Below are positions 7,153 to 15,244 of a DNA stretch of 64,000 nt, piece by piece. The stretch covers positions 186,001 to 250,000 of the forward strand of contig NZ_FOIP01000001.1 in assembly GCF_900105215.1 (NCBI RefSeq), in the 5' to 3' direction. The DNA comes from Lacrimispora sphenoides (GTDB taxonomy: Bacteria; Bacillota; Clostridia; Lachnospirales; Lachnospiraceae). A program made the position numbers and the translations under genes. Numbering within the stretch: the stretch's first letter is position 1; every line of letters starts with the position of its first letter. Below the pieces are notes generated by a model. The model saw only the letters and a program-made list of their open reading frames with translations. It did not search any database and was not told the DNA's origin.

Positions 7153-8433
7153 TTAACGAATATCCTCTAAGTGAATCAGCTTTCCTCCCGAGATTCTGGA
7201 CTGTTCCGCCGCCAGAGCAATATAGTGGCTTTCCAGGGACTTATCCAGTGTGGTCATGGATCGATTCGGCTCGGTTCCTTCCCTGACCATATCAAGTAAC
7301 TGCTCCACCATCCGGTTATCGCCTCCGGCATGACCGGAAAAGTCATCGGACAATTTGGAAACGTCTATGACTTCCTTTTCCTTACCAAATGGTCTTACGG
7401 TTATGAAATTGGAGTGAAGACTTGCTTCTATTTCTCCCTTTGTTCCCATAAATCTGGTAAACCGGGAATTTTCTTCTGTACAGCCTGTCATGGTAAAGCT
7501 GATGGTAGAGCCGTCAGTCATATTTAAATTTACTACCTGATGATCCACCACATTGTTATCACAATGGTATACACATCTTCCGTAAGGGCCGGTCTTTATG
7601 GCTTCCATAACCGATTCCTCCGTAGGATGAAGGGTAAGCACGTTGCATGGCCAGTCAGACTTACCATGGGCAATGCCGGTTTTTTCATTGGTTATGTAAA
7701 TCTTTTCTGCATCAAAGGGACATTCTGCCTTGGCGGCACATCCATCAAGACAGCGTTTTGCCGCACCCTCCGGCGCTTTTTCCTCCTTGAATAAATAGGT
7801 GCCTCCAAAGGAGGTAACGGATTCGCAGGTCTTTCCTGTCAGCCACAATAAAAGGTCCATGTCATGACAGCACTTTTGAAGGATCATGGGGCTGGTCTCT
7901 TCTGAGTTTCTCCAGTTTCCTCTGACAAAGCTGTGGGCCTGATGCCAGTAGCCTACATTTTCAATCCCCATAACAGTGACCACATCTCCGATCACTCCGG
8001 AATCGATGAGTTCTTTTACCTTTGTATAAAAAGGAGTATACCGCAGAACATGGCAGACTACCACCTTCCGGCCACTTTCGCCGGCAACCTTTAATAACTC
8101 TCTGCATTCGTCTAAATCCGGTGAAACCGGCTTTTCCAGCAAAAGATCATATCCCTTTTCAAGGGCCGGAATCGCATGGCCCACATGTTGTCTGTCCTGT
8201 GTAGCAATGAACATCACATCAGCAAGCTTTTCCTGTTTTAACATCTCCTCTGCACTGGAATAACACCGTTCCTTTGGCACTCCGTATTCCCTGGACACCT
8301 CTTCTACCTTTTCCTCGACAATGTCCGCTATGGCAGTAATCTCCATCTTTTCAGGAAGCAGCTTTGCAACCGGTGCATAGTTATCTTTGCCTCTGCTTCC
8401 AAGGCCCGCAATGGCAACTGTAATTCGTTTCAT
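7153..8433 (-). CDS. Gfo/Idh/MocA family NAD(P)-dependent oxidoreductase
   Basis: Cytoplasmic sugar dehydrogenase-type enzyme of 426 residues. The Rossmann motif VAIAGLGSRGKD is at residues 5-16, the family lysine motif EKPVSP follows near residue 100, and a candidate active-site histidine is in CCHDMDLLLW. A cysteine-containing insert (CLDGCAAKAECPF) interrupts the C-terminal domain. It is the first gene of the operon leading to the ABC importer and faces an AraC regulator. The start is set at 8433 because AGGAGGGG lies 8 nt upstream; an upstream in-frame Met at 8484 has no such site. NAD-dependent glycosidases of family GH109 share this fold, so a glycosidase role is an alternative to simple oxidation. 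Confidence 0.9.
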   Translation of the reverse strand: MKRITVAIAGLGSRGKDNYAPVAKLLPEKMEITAIADIVEEKVEEVSREYGVPKERCYSSAEEMLKQEKLADVMFIATQDRQHVGHAIPALEKGYDLLLEKPVSPDLDECRELLKVAGESGRKVVVCHVLRYTPFYTKVKELIDSGVIGDVVTVMGIENVGYWHQAHSFVRGNWRNSEETSPMILQKCCHDMDLLLWLTGKTCESVTSFGGTYLFKEEKAPEGAAKRCLDGCAAKAECPFDAEKIYITNEKTGIAHGKSDWPCNVLTLHPTEESVMEAIKTGPYGRCVYHCDNNVVDHQVVNLNMTDGSTISFTMTGCTEENSRFTRFMGTKGEIEASLHSNFITVRPFGKEKEVIDVSKLSDDFSGHAGGDNRMVEQLLDMVREGTEPNRSMTTLDKSLESHYIALAAEQSRISGGKLIHLEDIR

Positions 8434-8879
8434 ATGATCTTCCCCTCCTGTATCATGAACCTGCGATTCATGATCGACATTCAACCTTCGCGCCGATGAG
8501 CAAACTCATCTGCACTCTCTTGCGCTCATTCTATCTTGGTTCTTTTATAATGTATAATAATTATATAATGAATCGGTTTGATATGCTTATACTATTATCC
8601 GGACTCATTGCCAAATTCCTTGTTTTTTCAGTTATTGTGCACAAATCATCCTGTAAAATATTCCATCATTAGGTTATTTCAACGGATTTTAATAAAAAAT
8701 ACAAAAAGAGGCATCCATACGAATCGATGAATGCCTCCATTGGCGAATTAATATTTTATTCATTATACTCTAATTCAATGGGTTTGAATTGCAGGATTGT
8801 CCTGTCTTGTTATCAAATTAACCATTCTTGCCAGCGGCTTCATTTCATGCTACCATAAAGTTCAAAGGAGGTATTTCAA
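8434..8879. other. Divergent control region of the sugar locus
   Basis: About 445 nt between the oxidoreductase operon (minus) and an AraC gene (plus). It contains TCATGAA/TTCATGA arms at 8453-8459 and 8467-8473 just ahead of the oxidoreductase ribosome binding site, an AT-rich stretch around 8540-8575, the terminator-like hairpin at 8708-8737, and the short palindrome AGGATTGTCCT near 8792. No reading frame here has a start with a ribosome binding site. Operators for the two AraC proteins are likely within it. Confidence 0.5.
8708..8737 (-). terminator. Minus-strand terminator inside the divergent region
   Basis: GAGGCAT (8708-8714) pairs with ATGCCTC (8731-8737), with an inner CAT/ATG helix. 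On the minus strand the stem is followed by TTTTTGTATTTTTT, the form of an intrinsic terminator. No annotated minus-strand gene lies upstream of it before the AraC gene, so it would end an unannotated leader or small transcript starting near 8770-8880, or block antisense read-through. Confidence 0.6.
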
Positions 8880-9824
8880 ATGGCATATTGCAGCACAGCG
8901 CTAACCATCGAATTTGAAATCCATGAGATCATAACCGTCCACTATTTTGAATACATGAAGGATTTTGTATTTTCGGGAGAATCCCACGATTTTTGGGAGT
9001 TTCTTTACGTGGACAAGGGGGAAATTACCGTACAGGCAAATCAATCCATCTATCAGCTAAAAGCCGGAGACGTAATTTTCCACAAGCCAAATGAATTCCA
9101 CGCCTTAAAAGCGTCCGGAAACAAGGCTCCCAATCTGGTAGTCATGTCCTTTCGCTGCTCCAGCGAAAGCATGAGGTTTTTTGAAGAGAAATCCTGCTCC
9201 TTAAATCAGGAAGAGCGATTCCTCATTTCCAGGATTATTGCAGAAGCGAAACAGGCCTTTTCCACTCCCCTTCACATTCCTTCCGTGGAAAAGGTGGAGC
9301 TGGCCCCTTCCCCGCCATTCGGAGCCGCCCAGCTCATCCTATTATACTTACAAGTATTCCTGATCCACGTGAAGCGGAATCATTTTGAAGAAGGCGGTAC
9401 ACCGATCCATAACCTTCCGACCGAGCAGATGGTCCTTTCCTCCAATTCCAGCCATTTGGAACAGATCATTCAGTTTATGGAGTTTCACATCTGCGAACAC
9501 CTTACTATAAAAGCCATTTGCAACGAATTCTCTATAAGCCGTTCCACCCTTCACTCCCTGTTTCACAAAGAAAAAAACTGCGGGGCTATCGACTATTTCA
9601 ATTTAATGAAAATCGAGCGTTCTAAGGAGATCATGCGGGATGGCAACATGAACTTTACGGAAATTGCATATTTCCTTTCCTACAGCTCCCTGCAGTATTT
9701 TTCAAAGCAGTTTAAGAAAACAACCGGAATGTCTCCTTTGGAATATTTTAATTCCGTAAAAAAATATTCCAATGAAATCACAAATGCAAGTAAGAAAAGG
9801 AGAGAGGATAACCGGATGATTTGA
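8880..9824 (+). CDS. AraC-family regulator with cupin sensor domain
   Basis: A 314-residue transcription factor. The N-terminal cupin-like ligand domain spans roughly residues 20-110 (SHDFWEFLYVDKGEITV, AGDVIFHKPNEFHAL). The C-terminal double helix-turn-helix spans about 195-300 and ends with the signature FTEIAYFLSYSSLQYFSKQF followed by KKTTGMSPLEY. It is divergent from the oxidoreductase-ABC operon and sits 80 nt upstream of the GH129-like glycosidase, so it probably activates one or both in response to a sugar. AAAGGAGG lies 8 nt before the ATG. Confidence 0.93.
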   Translation: MAYCSTALTIEFEIHEIITVHYFEYMKDFVFSGESHDFWEFLYVDKGEITVQANQSIYQLKAGDVIFHKPNEFHALKASGNKAPNLVVMSFRCSSESMRFFEEKSCSLNQEERFLISRIIAEAKQAFSTPLHIPSVEKVELAPSPPFGAAQLILLYLQVFLIHVKRNHFEEGGTPIHNLPTEQMVLSSNSSHLEQIIQFMEFHICEHLTIKAICNEFSISRSTLHSLFHKEKNCGAIDYFNLMKIERSKEIMRDGNMNFTEIAYFLSYSSLQYFSKQFKKTTGMSPLEYFNSVKKYSNEITNASKKRREDNRMI

Positions 9825-9829
9825 CAAGC

Positions 9830-9875
9830 TTCCGTGATGATTCCGTAAGGCTTTTTTCTGAAAAAGTGCTATATT
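9830..9875 (+). promoter_or_regulatory. Activator-type promoter of the glycosidase gene
   Basis: TATATT at 9870-9875 is a plausible -10, but the hexamer 17 nt upstream (AAGGCT) is a poor -35. Immediately upstream, TTCCGT occurs twice at 9830-9835 and 9841-9846, an 11-bp direct repeat. Direct repeats one helical turn apart abutting a weak -35 are typical of AraC-activated promoters. Confidence 0.4.
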
Positions 9876-9904
9876 AGAACCATCAATACAGTGGAGGATG
9901 GACA

Positions 9905-11806
9905 ATGCACGATATTATATTCAATCAAACAGCCTTGAGCTTTGAGGAAAGCTCCCTCCTTTTTTCCATTCAGCATGGGAATGTGCTTTGGAAATGGGAC
10001 AAAGAATACAGGCCCCGCCTTGTAATAGGCGGACAGACCATCTATTTCCAGGGTGCCGCTTCCATTACTCATAGGCAATGGAAAACAGGAATAGGGGAAG
10101 GAATCATCAGCCACTACCAGGGCTTTCAGCTGGACGGCATGGATCTTGAACTAGCCTTTGAAACGGTCACATGGATCGAGTATGCCACGGAAGACGTTCA
10201 TTTTGAATGGATCCCTCTGACAGATAGCAGCCTTCCGGTTTCAGAAATATACTGGCCCGGATACATGGAATTTGAAAAAGAAAGTGACCGCTGGTATACT
10301 CTATTAAATATCCAGCAAGGGCTTCTCATCCCAAATACCTGGGAAACGGCACTTGAAAAGCTGCCCTTTGACGGCATGATGTGCACAGCCGGCTCTTATA
10401 TGCCATGGTTTGGACAGGTAAAGGAGGGAGGCGGCTACCTAGCCATCTGTGAACAGCCCTGGGATGCCGCTTATTATGCGGAGCATCCGGCAAAGGGCCC
10501 CTATACCCACACCGGCATCAAGTGGCTGCCAAGCCTGGGCAGAATGAATGGCCGCAGGACGATGCGGTATTCCTTTCTGTCGGACTGTGATTACAATGAT
10601 ATCTGCAAGCATTACCGGACCTACGTAAAGGAACAGGGCACCTTCTGTTCTCTGAAAGAAAAGGCGGCCAAGGCACCTGTTCATAAGCTGGTCGGCGCTT
10701 CCTTTATCCATAAGGGAATCAAAACCAAGGTCATGCCGGATTCCCGCTTCTTTGACCCGGAAAACCCGGACAAAAATAACCATGTATACAGCTTTGAGAA
10801 ACGAACCGGTGAGATCCATCATTTCCGCAAGGATCTTGGTCTTAAAAAGCTGTATCTCCATCTGGATGGCTGGGCGGAGCCAGGTTATGATAACCAGCAT
10901 CCCGACTACCTTCCCGCCTGTGAAGAGGCTGGGGGCTGGGAAAAGATGAAGGAGCTTGCGGATACCATGCACGGGTACGGATATTCCTTTGGCATCCATG
11001 ACCAGTACCGGGATTATTACCGCAGGGCCAAAACCTTTGATCAGAATTTTGCAGCGCAAAAGCCTGACGGAACCCTTACGGAGCATGCCAACTGGGCAGG
11101 CGGACCTCAGACCTATCTGTGCGCCACTCAGGCTCCCTATTATGTAAAAAGGAATTTTACTGAAATCAAGAAAAACGGTGTGGAATTAGACTGTGCTTAC
11201 TTAGATGTGTTCACGTGCAATGAACCTGACGAATGCGACCACCCATGGCACCGGATCAACCGGAAGGAATGTCTGGATTACCGTAGCCTTTGCTTTGAAT
11301 ACCTACTTTCCAAAGGGATCCTTCCAAGCTCTGAGGAAGTGACGGACTGGTCTGTAAAAAGTCTTGTGTTCTGCCACTATGCCCCCTATTCCTTTATGAT
11401 GCACGAGCCAGGGGCTGATCGCCAGGGAATCCCGGTACCTCTCTTTAACCTGGTTTATCATGACTGCCTGATCATACCGTGGATGATGGAAAAATACGAA
11501 AAAGAGGACTTCATGCTTTATGCCCTCTTAAACGGCGGCGCCCCATATTTTATCCGGGATGGGGCTTATGAGAACATTGACGGCTCTTTTGGCGGCCATC
11601 AAACCCTCTCAGAGGATGAAATGGCAGCCCGCTGCGGCATTGTCGCTTCCCTTCACGAAAGGGTCGCCATGTGTGAAATGCTCTCCCATGAATTTATTGA
11701 CGGGGACCCATTCCGTCAGCGTACCACTTTTTCTGACGGCACTGCAGTGGAAGCCGACCTTCTTCAGGGAACCTATGAGATCAGAACAGAAAATTTGACC
11801 TCCTAA
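9905..11806 (+). CDS. GH129/GH101-like glycoside hydrolase (putative alpha-N-acetylgalactosaminidase)
   Basis: A 633-residue cytoplasmic enzyme without signal peptide. Length and motif spacing resemble family GH129, whose bifidobacterial member is an intracellular alpha-N-acetylgalactosaminidase of almost the same size. The central TIM-barrel region carries YLHLDGW (317-323), YLDVF with Asp434, and PSSEEVTDW with Glu477/Glu478; the Asp and Glu lie where I recall the GH129 nucleophile and acid/base. The N-terminal third is beta-rich. It follows an AraC gene and converges with a second AraC gene, overlapping it by 4 nt. GGAGG lies 7 nt before the ATG. Retaining alpha-GalNAc hydrolysis is a family-based inference; a related GH101-clan activity is possible. 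Confidence 0.65.
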   Translation: MHDIIFNQTALSFEESSLLFSIQHGNVLWKWDKEYRPRLVIGGQTIYFQGAASITHRQWKTGIGEGIISHYQGFQLDGMDLELAFETVTWIEYATEDVHFEWIPLTDSSLPVSEIYWPGYMEFEKESDRWYTLLNIQQGLLIPNTWETALEKLPFDGMMCTAGSYMPWFGQVKEGGGYLAICEQPWDAAYYAEHPAKGPYTHTGIKWLPSLGRMNGRRTMRYSFLSDCDYNDICKHYRTYVKEQGTFCSLKEKAAKAPVHKLVGASFIHKGIKTKVMPDSRFFDPENPDKNNHVYSFEKRTGEIHHFRKDLGLKKLYLHLDGWAEPGYDNQHPDYLPACEEAGGWEKMKELADTMHGYGYSFGIHDQYRDYYRRAKTFDQNFAAQKPDGTLTEHANWAGGPQTYLCATQAPYYVKRNFTEIKKNGVELDCAYLDVFTCNEPDECDHPWHRINRKECLDYRSLCFEYLLSKGILPSSEEVTDWSVKSLVFCHYAPYSFMMHEPGADRQGIPVPLFNLVYHDCLIIPWMMEKYEKEDFMLYALLNGGAPYFIRDGAYENIDGSFGGHQTLSEDEMAARCGIVASLHERVAMCEMLSHEFIDGDPFRQRTTFSDGTAVEADLLQGTYEIRTENLTS

Positions 11807-12765
11807 GTGTCTAAAGCTCTGTATTCCTTTGGGGACATTCCGTAATAGTTCCGGAAGATCCTGTGGAAATAGCTGGTATTATCATACCCTACCGCTATGG
11901 AAATATCTGTTACGGAAAGCCTGGTGTTTAAAAGAAGGACAGAAGCCTGATTCAGCCGCTTTACCTGCAAAAGCTCCTTATAGGTCCGGCCGGTCAATCG
12001 CTTTATCGCCCGGCTCAGCCAGTAAATGTTATAATTAAGGAGGGCCGAAAGCTCAGTCAGCTCCCCATCCTTATAATTTTCATCAATGTAGGTGAGCACC
12101 TGAAATATAAGCTTCTGTTCAAAGCTTTCTAAAGTATGGCTGATCTTATCCGTATAATGCATGAGCTGAAGGAACAAAAGCCCCATGGTAACCTGGTTAA
12201 TGCTCCTTTTATTGGGCTGGTCGCTTAAAAGGGTCCACACCATGTTTTCCACCAGATTCTGGACCGGCAGCACATCTGCCACCTGAAAATGGAGGTAGCT
12301 GGCGTAACGGGGATCAAAGCAGAGGCAGCCTACCAGGAAATCCCGCAGCAGGTTTTCCTCTTCTCCCATCATTTCAAAGGCAGTATCAAAAAACTCCGGC
12401 AGGATAATGAAGTTTATTCCAATGTCCTTCTCTCCTGCCGGAAGGATCTCCTGGGTGGCATGCTGGTTTAAAAACAGCAGCTCCCCTGTCTTTAAAACCA
12501 CCTTTTCCCCATCAATATAATGGACCGTTTCTCCCTTGCACATATAGATCACTTCAATGTAATTATGCTTATGTTTTGGGAAATGGACGAATCTGGTGTG
12601 AGGCCTGATGCTGATCATTTTCCCATGCTCCAGCATCTTTTTGCTGTCAATGACCAGATCCCGCCCCTCGGTATACCGGTTGCGGTCAATTTCTGTCCGT
12701 CCGTTTATGATTTCCCGTTCCTCGTCTGTAATGACTCCCAGACGGTCTAAGATTTCCTGATTCAT
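11803..12765 (-). CDS. AraC-family regulator, second of the locus
   Basis: A 320-residue protein with an N-terminal cupin domain (FPKHKHNYIEVIYMCKGETV at about 63-82, then KTGELLFLNQHA) and a C-terminal AraC DNA-binding domain at about 222-318 (ELSALLNYNIYWLSRAIKRL, then DISIAVGYDNTSYFHRIF and YYGMSPKEYR). It converges on the glycosidase gene, with the stop codons interleaved over 4 nt. AAGGAGG precedes the ATG by 9 nt. Two AraC proteins around one locus suggest separate control of uptake and hydrolysis, or sensing of two sugars. Confidence 0.92.
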   Translation of the reverse strand: MNQEILDRLGVITDEEREIINGRTEIDRNRYTEGRDLVIDSKKMLEHGKMISIRPHTRFVHFPKHKHNYIEVIYMCKGETVHYIDGEKVVLKTGELLFLNQHATQEILPAGEKDIGINFIILPEFFDTAFEMMGEEENLLRDFLVGCLCFDPRYASYLHFQVADVLPVQNLVENMVWTLLSDQPNKRSINQVTMGLLFLQLMHYTDKISHTLESFEQKLIFQVLTYIDENYKDGELTELSALLNYNIYWLSRAIKRLTGRTYKELLQVKRLNQASVLLLNTRLSVTDISIAVGYDNTSYFHRIFRNYYGMSPKEYRALDT

Positions 12766-12780
12766 CCGTCAAGGCCTCCT

Positions 12781-13650
12781 TTATGAAACATAGGGAAATA
12801 GTATCAGGTTTTTCCACCTGTCCTCTCCCATGGCGCTTTCTCCCAAGGCATAGGCATGGATCATATCATCCTTTGCCATCAGTTTGTAAATAACGGCTCC
12901 GGAGCTATCCGTATCCTGGATCCATCGATCATCCTTAATAATCACGCCATCTGTAACCTGAAACTGCCAGACGGAGGTTTCCCCTTCTGCATTGGTGCTG
13001 GAATAGGTAATCTCTCCCTGCATCAGATCATTCTTAAAAATACCCCTTTTTGCATTGAGTTTCGTGATATCCTCTGTTACTCCGTCATAATAGTTGTAAC
13101 CGCACTCTCCGTTCCCGTTCATCTTACCATTCGCCCATGTTCCATAGGAGTAATCGTAACGCTTCCCCTCCTCCAGTTCCAGGACCTGCAGGGCCGTACA
13201 TTCTCCCTCAGGCTTCCCATAATCAAAATTCCCGTAAAAAACGGTGGAGGCCTTTACAAATACCAGGCCTTTGCCAGTGGATATTTTCCCCCTCATCGCC
13301 GCTCCATCATACATGCAGGGAAACTCTTTCCAGGGGATGTCATAACTGTTTAAGAGCCTGGCCGCTCCTTCTAAATCCCCCTGGTCAAAGAACCCGGTCA
13401 GTTGGGATAAAAACTCCTTATCTCCGGGAGAAAGGGCTATTTCATCTGATAAAGTCTCACTGATAGTCTCACTGATAGTCTCATTTATAGTATCAGCCAA
13501 TGCTTTTGGTTCCGCGTATTCTTCGTATCGTTTTCCATTCCTGATGGTGCCTGCCAGACTAAGCAGAAGCAAAAGCACCGTGATGAGCCCGATCCAAAGG
13601 AGGAGGCGGAGGTTTTCTCTTTTTCTTGGATCCGTCCATTTCTCAAACAC
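12781..13650 (-). CDS. Membrane-anchored MORN-repeat protein
   Basis: A 289-residue protein. One membrane helix lies near residues 14-36 (LRLLLWIGLITVLLLLLSLA), so most of the protein is extracytoplasmic. A short repeat (ETISETISETLS) encoded by near-identical 15-nt units follows. The C-terminal half has MORN-like segments (YGNFDYGKPEGEC, YGTWANGKMNGNGECGY, RGIFKNDLMQGEITY). Such repeats usually mediate scaffolding or membrane contact. The start is a GTG at 13650 with AAGGAGG 6 nt upstream, overlapping the end of the MocR gene by 8 nt; a longer ATG frame would bury that ribosome binding site. Function unknown; coupling to a MocR regulator is the main clue. Confidence 0.75.
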   Translation of the reverse strand: MFEKWTDPRKRENLRLLLWIGLITVLLLLLSLAGTIRNGKRYEEYAEPKALADTINETISETISETLSDEIALSPGDKEFLSQLTGFFDQGDLEGAARLLNSYDIPWKEFPCMYDGAAMRGKISTGKGLVFVKASTVFYGNFDYGKPEGECTALQVLELEEGKRYDYSYGTWANGKMNGNGECGYNYYDGVTEDITKLNAKRGIFKNDLMQGEITYSSTNAEGETSVWQFQVTDGVIIKDDRWIQDTDSSGAVIYKLMAKDDMIHAYALGESAMGEDRWKNLILFPYVS

Positions 13651-15091
13651 AAAATCCCTCCTTCCCGTCATCTACAGACCACGCCTGGCAAAGAAGCGCA
13701 AGGCCTGTCCTTATCTCTTCTTCCGTAAGGCTTGCAAACCCAAGAACAATGGTTGAAGGATACGTATTATGCTGTTCATGGATAAAGTATCCCGACATAC
13801 CGTAAACCTTAACCCCATATTTTGCTGCCATATGGATGAGCTGGCTCTCCGCTCTTCCCTTGCAGTCAGTTAAAAGAAGATGGAGTCCCGCATGTTCTCC
13901 TCTGATCAAGAACTGGCTTTCAAAAGGTTTCAGACCTGCGGCCAATGCATCATGCTTTGCCTTATAGACTGCCCTCATCCGGTTCAAATGGCGTTCGTAA
14001 TACCCCTCTGCCATAAACTGATAAAGAATGTTCTGGTCAATGCGGGATACAGTGGAAGCATAGAAATTCATCCCCTCCCGGTAAACAGCCAAAAGAGGGC
14101 CGGGCAGTACCATATAGCTTACGCGGATGGCCGGGGCAATGGATTTGGAAAAGGTTCCGTAATAAATTACACGGTTTCTTCCGTCCATTCCCTGTAAGGC
14201 AGGGATAGGCTTTCCCTTGTATCGGAATTCACTGTCATAATCGTCTTCAATGAGATACCGCCCTTCCTTTTCATAAGCCCAGACAAGAAGCTCCTGCCTC
14301 CGCTTTACCGGCATAACGATGCCGGTGGGATACTGGTGGGAAGGCATAACATAGGCAATATCCGCTCCGCTCTTTTCCAAAAGCTCCACATCCATGCCGG
14401 ACCGGTCCATGGCAACAGGGACCACCTGGTATTTTAAGCTGTCAAAGACCCGGTATGCCTGCTTATACGTTGGATTTTCCATGGCAATCACACGGTCAGC
14501 TCCCAGGATCTGGGACAGCAGCATCAAAAGGTATTCGCTTCCGGCGCCTACGATGATCTGATCTGCCAGACAGTTTACCCCGCGGGCGGAATGGAGATAG
14601 GAACGGATGGCCTCCCTGAGGGCCGGTTCTCCCTGGGGATCTCCTGGCATGAACATCTCCCGGTTATCATCTACCAGAGTGTTTTTCGATATCTTCCTCC
14701 ATGTATTGAAAGGAAATGCACAAAGATCAATGCCTCTGGGTGAAAAATCCACCTTCCAGTCCGGAACTTTTTCCTTATCAACGGATGAGGGACTAAGAAG
14801 GGAGGGGATTTTATCCCTTTGTTCCTGTCCGGTATACACCAGATCCTCGATTCTGCATACAAAATATCCCTTACAGGGGACAGCCTCAATGTATCCCTCC
14901 GATAAAAGCTGTTCATAAGCCATCTGGGTGGTGCTGCGGCTGACTTTTAAATTCTCTGCCAGCCTCCTTGTGGAAGGAAGGCGGTTGGCCGGCCTTAGAT
15001 TCCCTTTTTTTATTTCTTCTTTGATATAGCTGTAAATCTGGCTGTAATAGGGCGACCCAGGCTGGTTCTTTAAAGGTATCATCAGCTCCAT
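13643..15091 (-). CDS. MocR/GabR-type regulator (GntR helix-turn-helix fused to aminotransferase fold)
   Basis: A 482-residue cytoplasmic regulator. The winged helix is at residues 10-75 (PYYSQIYSYIKEEIKKG, then NRLPSTRRLAENLKVSRSTT), followed by a class I aminotransferase-like domain. The PLP-binding lysine is in YYGTFSKSIAPAIRVSYMV. IEDDYDSEFRY and PTYKQAYRVFDS are further PLP-fold motifs. MocR proteins sense PLP with an amine or amino acid and often control PLP-synthesis or amino-acid genes; none of these is adjacent. The stop codon overlaps the start of the MORN-repeat gene, so the two are translated together. AAAGGAGC lies 7 nt before the ATG. Confidence 0.93.
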   Translation of the reverse strand: MELMIPLKNQPGSPYYSQIYSYIKEEIKKGNLRPANRLPSTRRLAENLKVSRSTTQMAYEQLLSEGYIEAVPCKGYFVCRIEDLVYTGQEQRDKIPSLLSPSSVDKEKVPDWKVDFSPRGIDLCAFPFNTWRKISKNTLVDDNREMFMPGDPQGEPALREAIRSYLHSARGVNCLADQIIVGAGSEYLLMLLSQILGADRVIAMENPTYKQAYRVFDSLKYQVVPVAMDRSGMDVELLEKSGADIAYVMPSHQYPTGIVMPVKRRQELLVWAYEKEGRYLIEDDYDSEFRYKGKPIPALQGMDGRNRVIYYGTFSKSIAPAIRVSYMVLPGPLLAVYREGMNFYASTVSRIDQNILYQFMAEGYYERHLNRMRAVYKAKHDALAAGLKPFESQFLIRGEHAGLHLLLTDCKGRAESQLIHMAAKYGVKVYGMSGYFIHEQHNTYPSTIVLGFASLTEEEIRTGLALLCQAWSVDDGKEGFCV

Positions 15092-15134
15092 AAAAAAGCT
15101 CCTTTCCTGCCCGTGCTTTTTGGCATTTAGATGT

Positions 15135-15144
15135 TGTGTACACA
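15135..15144. promoter_or_regulatory. Short palindrome upstream of the MocR gene
   Basis: TGTGTACACA is a perfect 10-bp palindrome 44 nt ahead of the MocR start. It is flanked by GTTG on both sides (ATGTTG...GGTTGT), which resembles the direct-repeat half-sites of MocR operators. Candidate autoregulatory site only. Confidence 0.3.
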
Positions 15145-15244
15145 GGTTGTCACTTTACCGGATATGAAGAAATGCCGCACGTCCTTATCTCTCCCGGTCA
15201 TGCAGCATTCTACTTGTTTGACCTGCCGCCTGGCCTGTCAACGA

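Noticed and set aside
8550..8600. Catabolite (cre) site near ATGAATCGGTTTGATA
   Set aside because: Two conserved positions of the cre consensus are wrong, so I do not claim a CcpA site.
10439..11086. 215-codon minus-strand frame inside the glycosidase gene
   Set aside because: It lies entirely antisense to a gene with strong family motifs, has no ribosome binding site and has shadow-like composition.
12856..13353. 165-codon plus-strand frame opposite the MORN-repeat gene
   Set aside because: Antisense shadow without ribosome binding site; the opposite strand has a membrane helix and repeats in frame.
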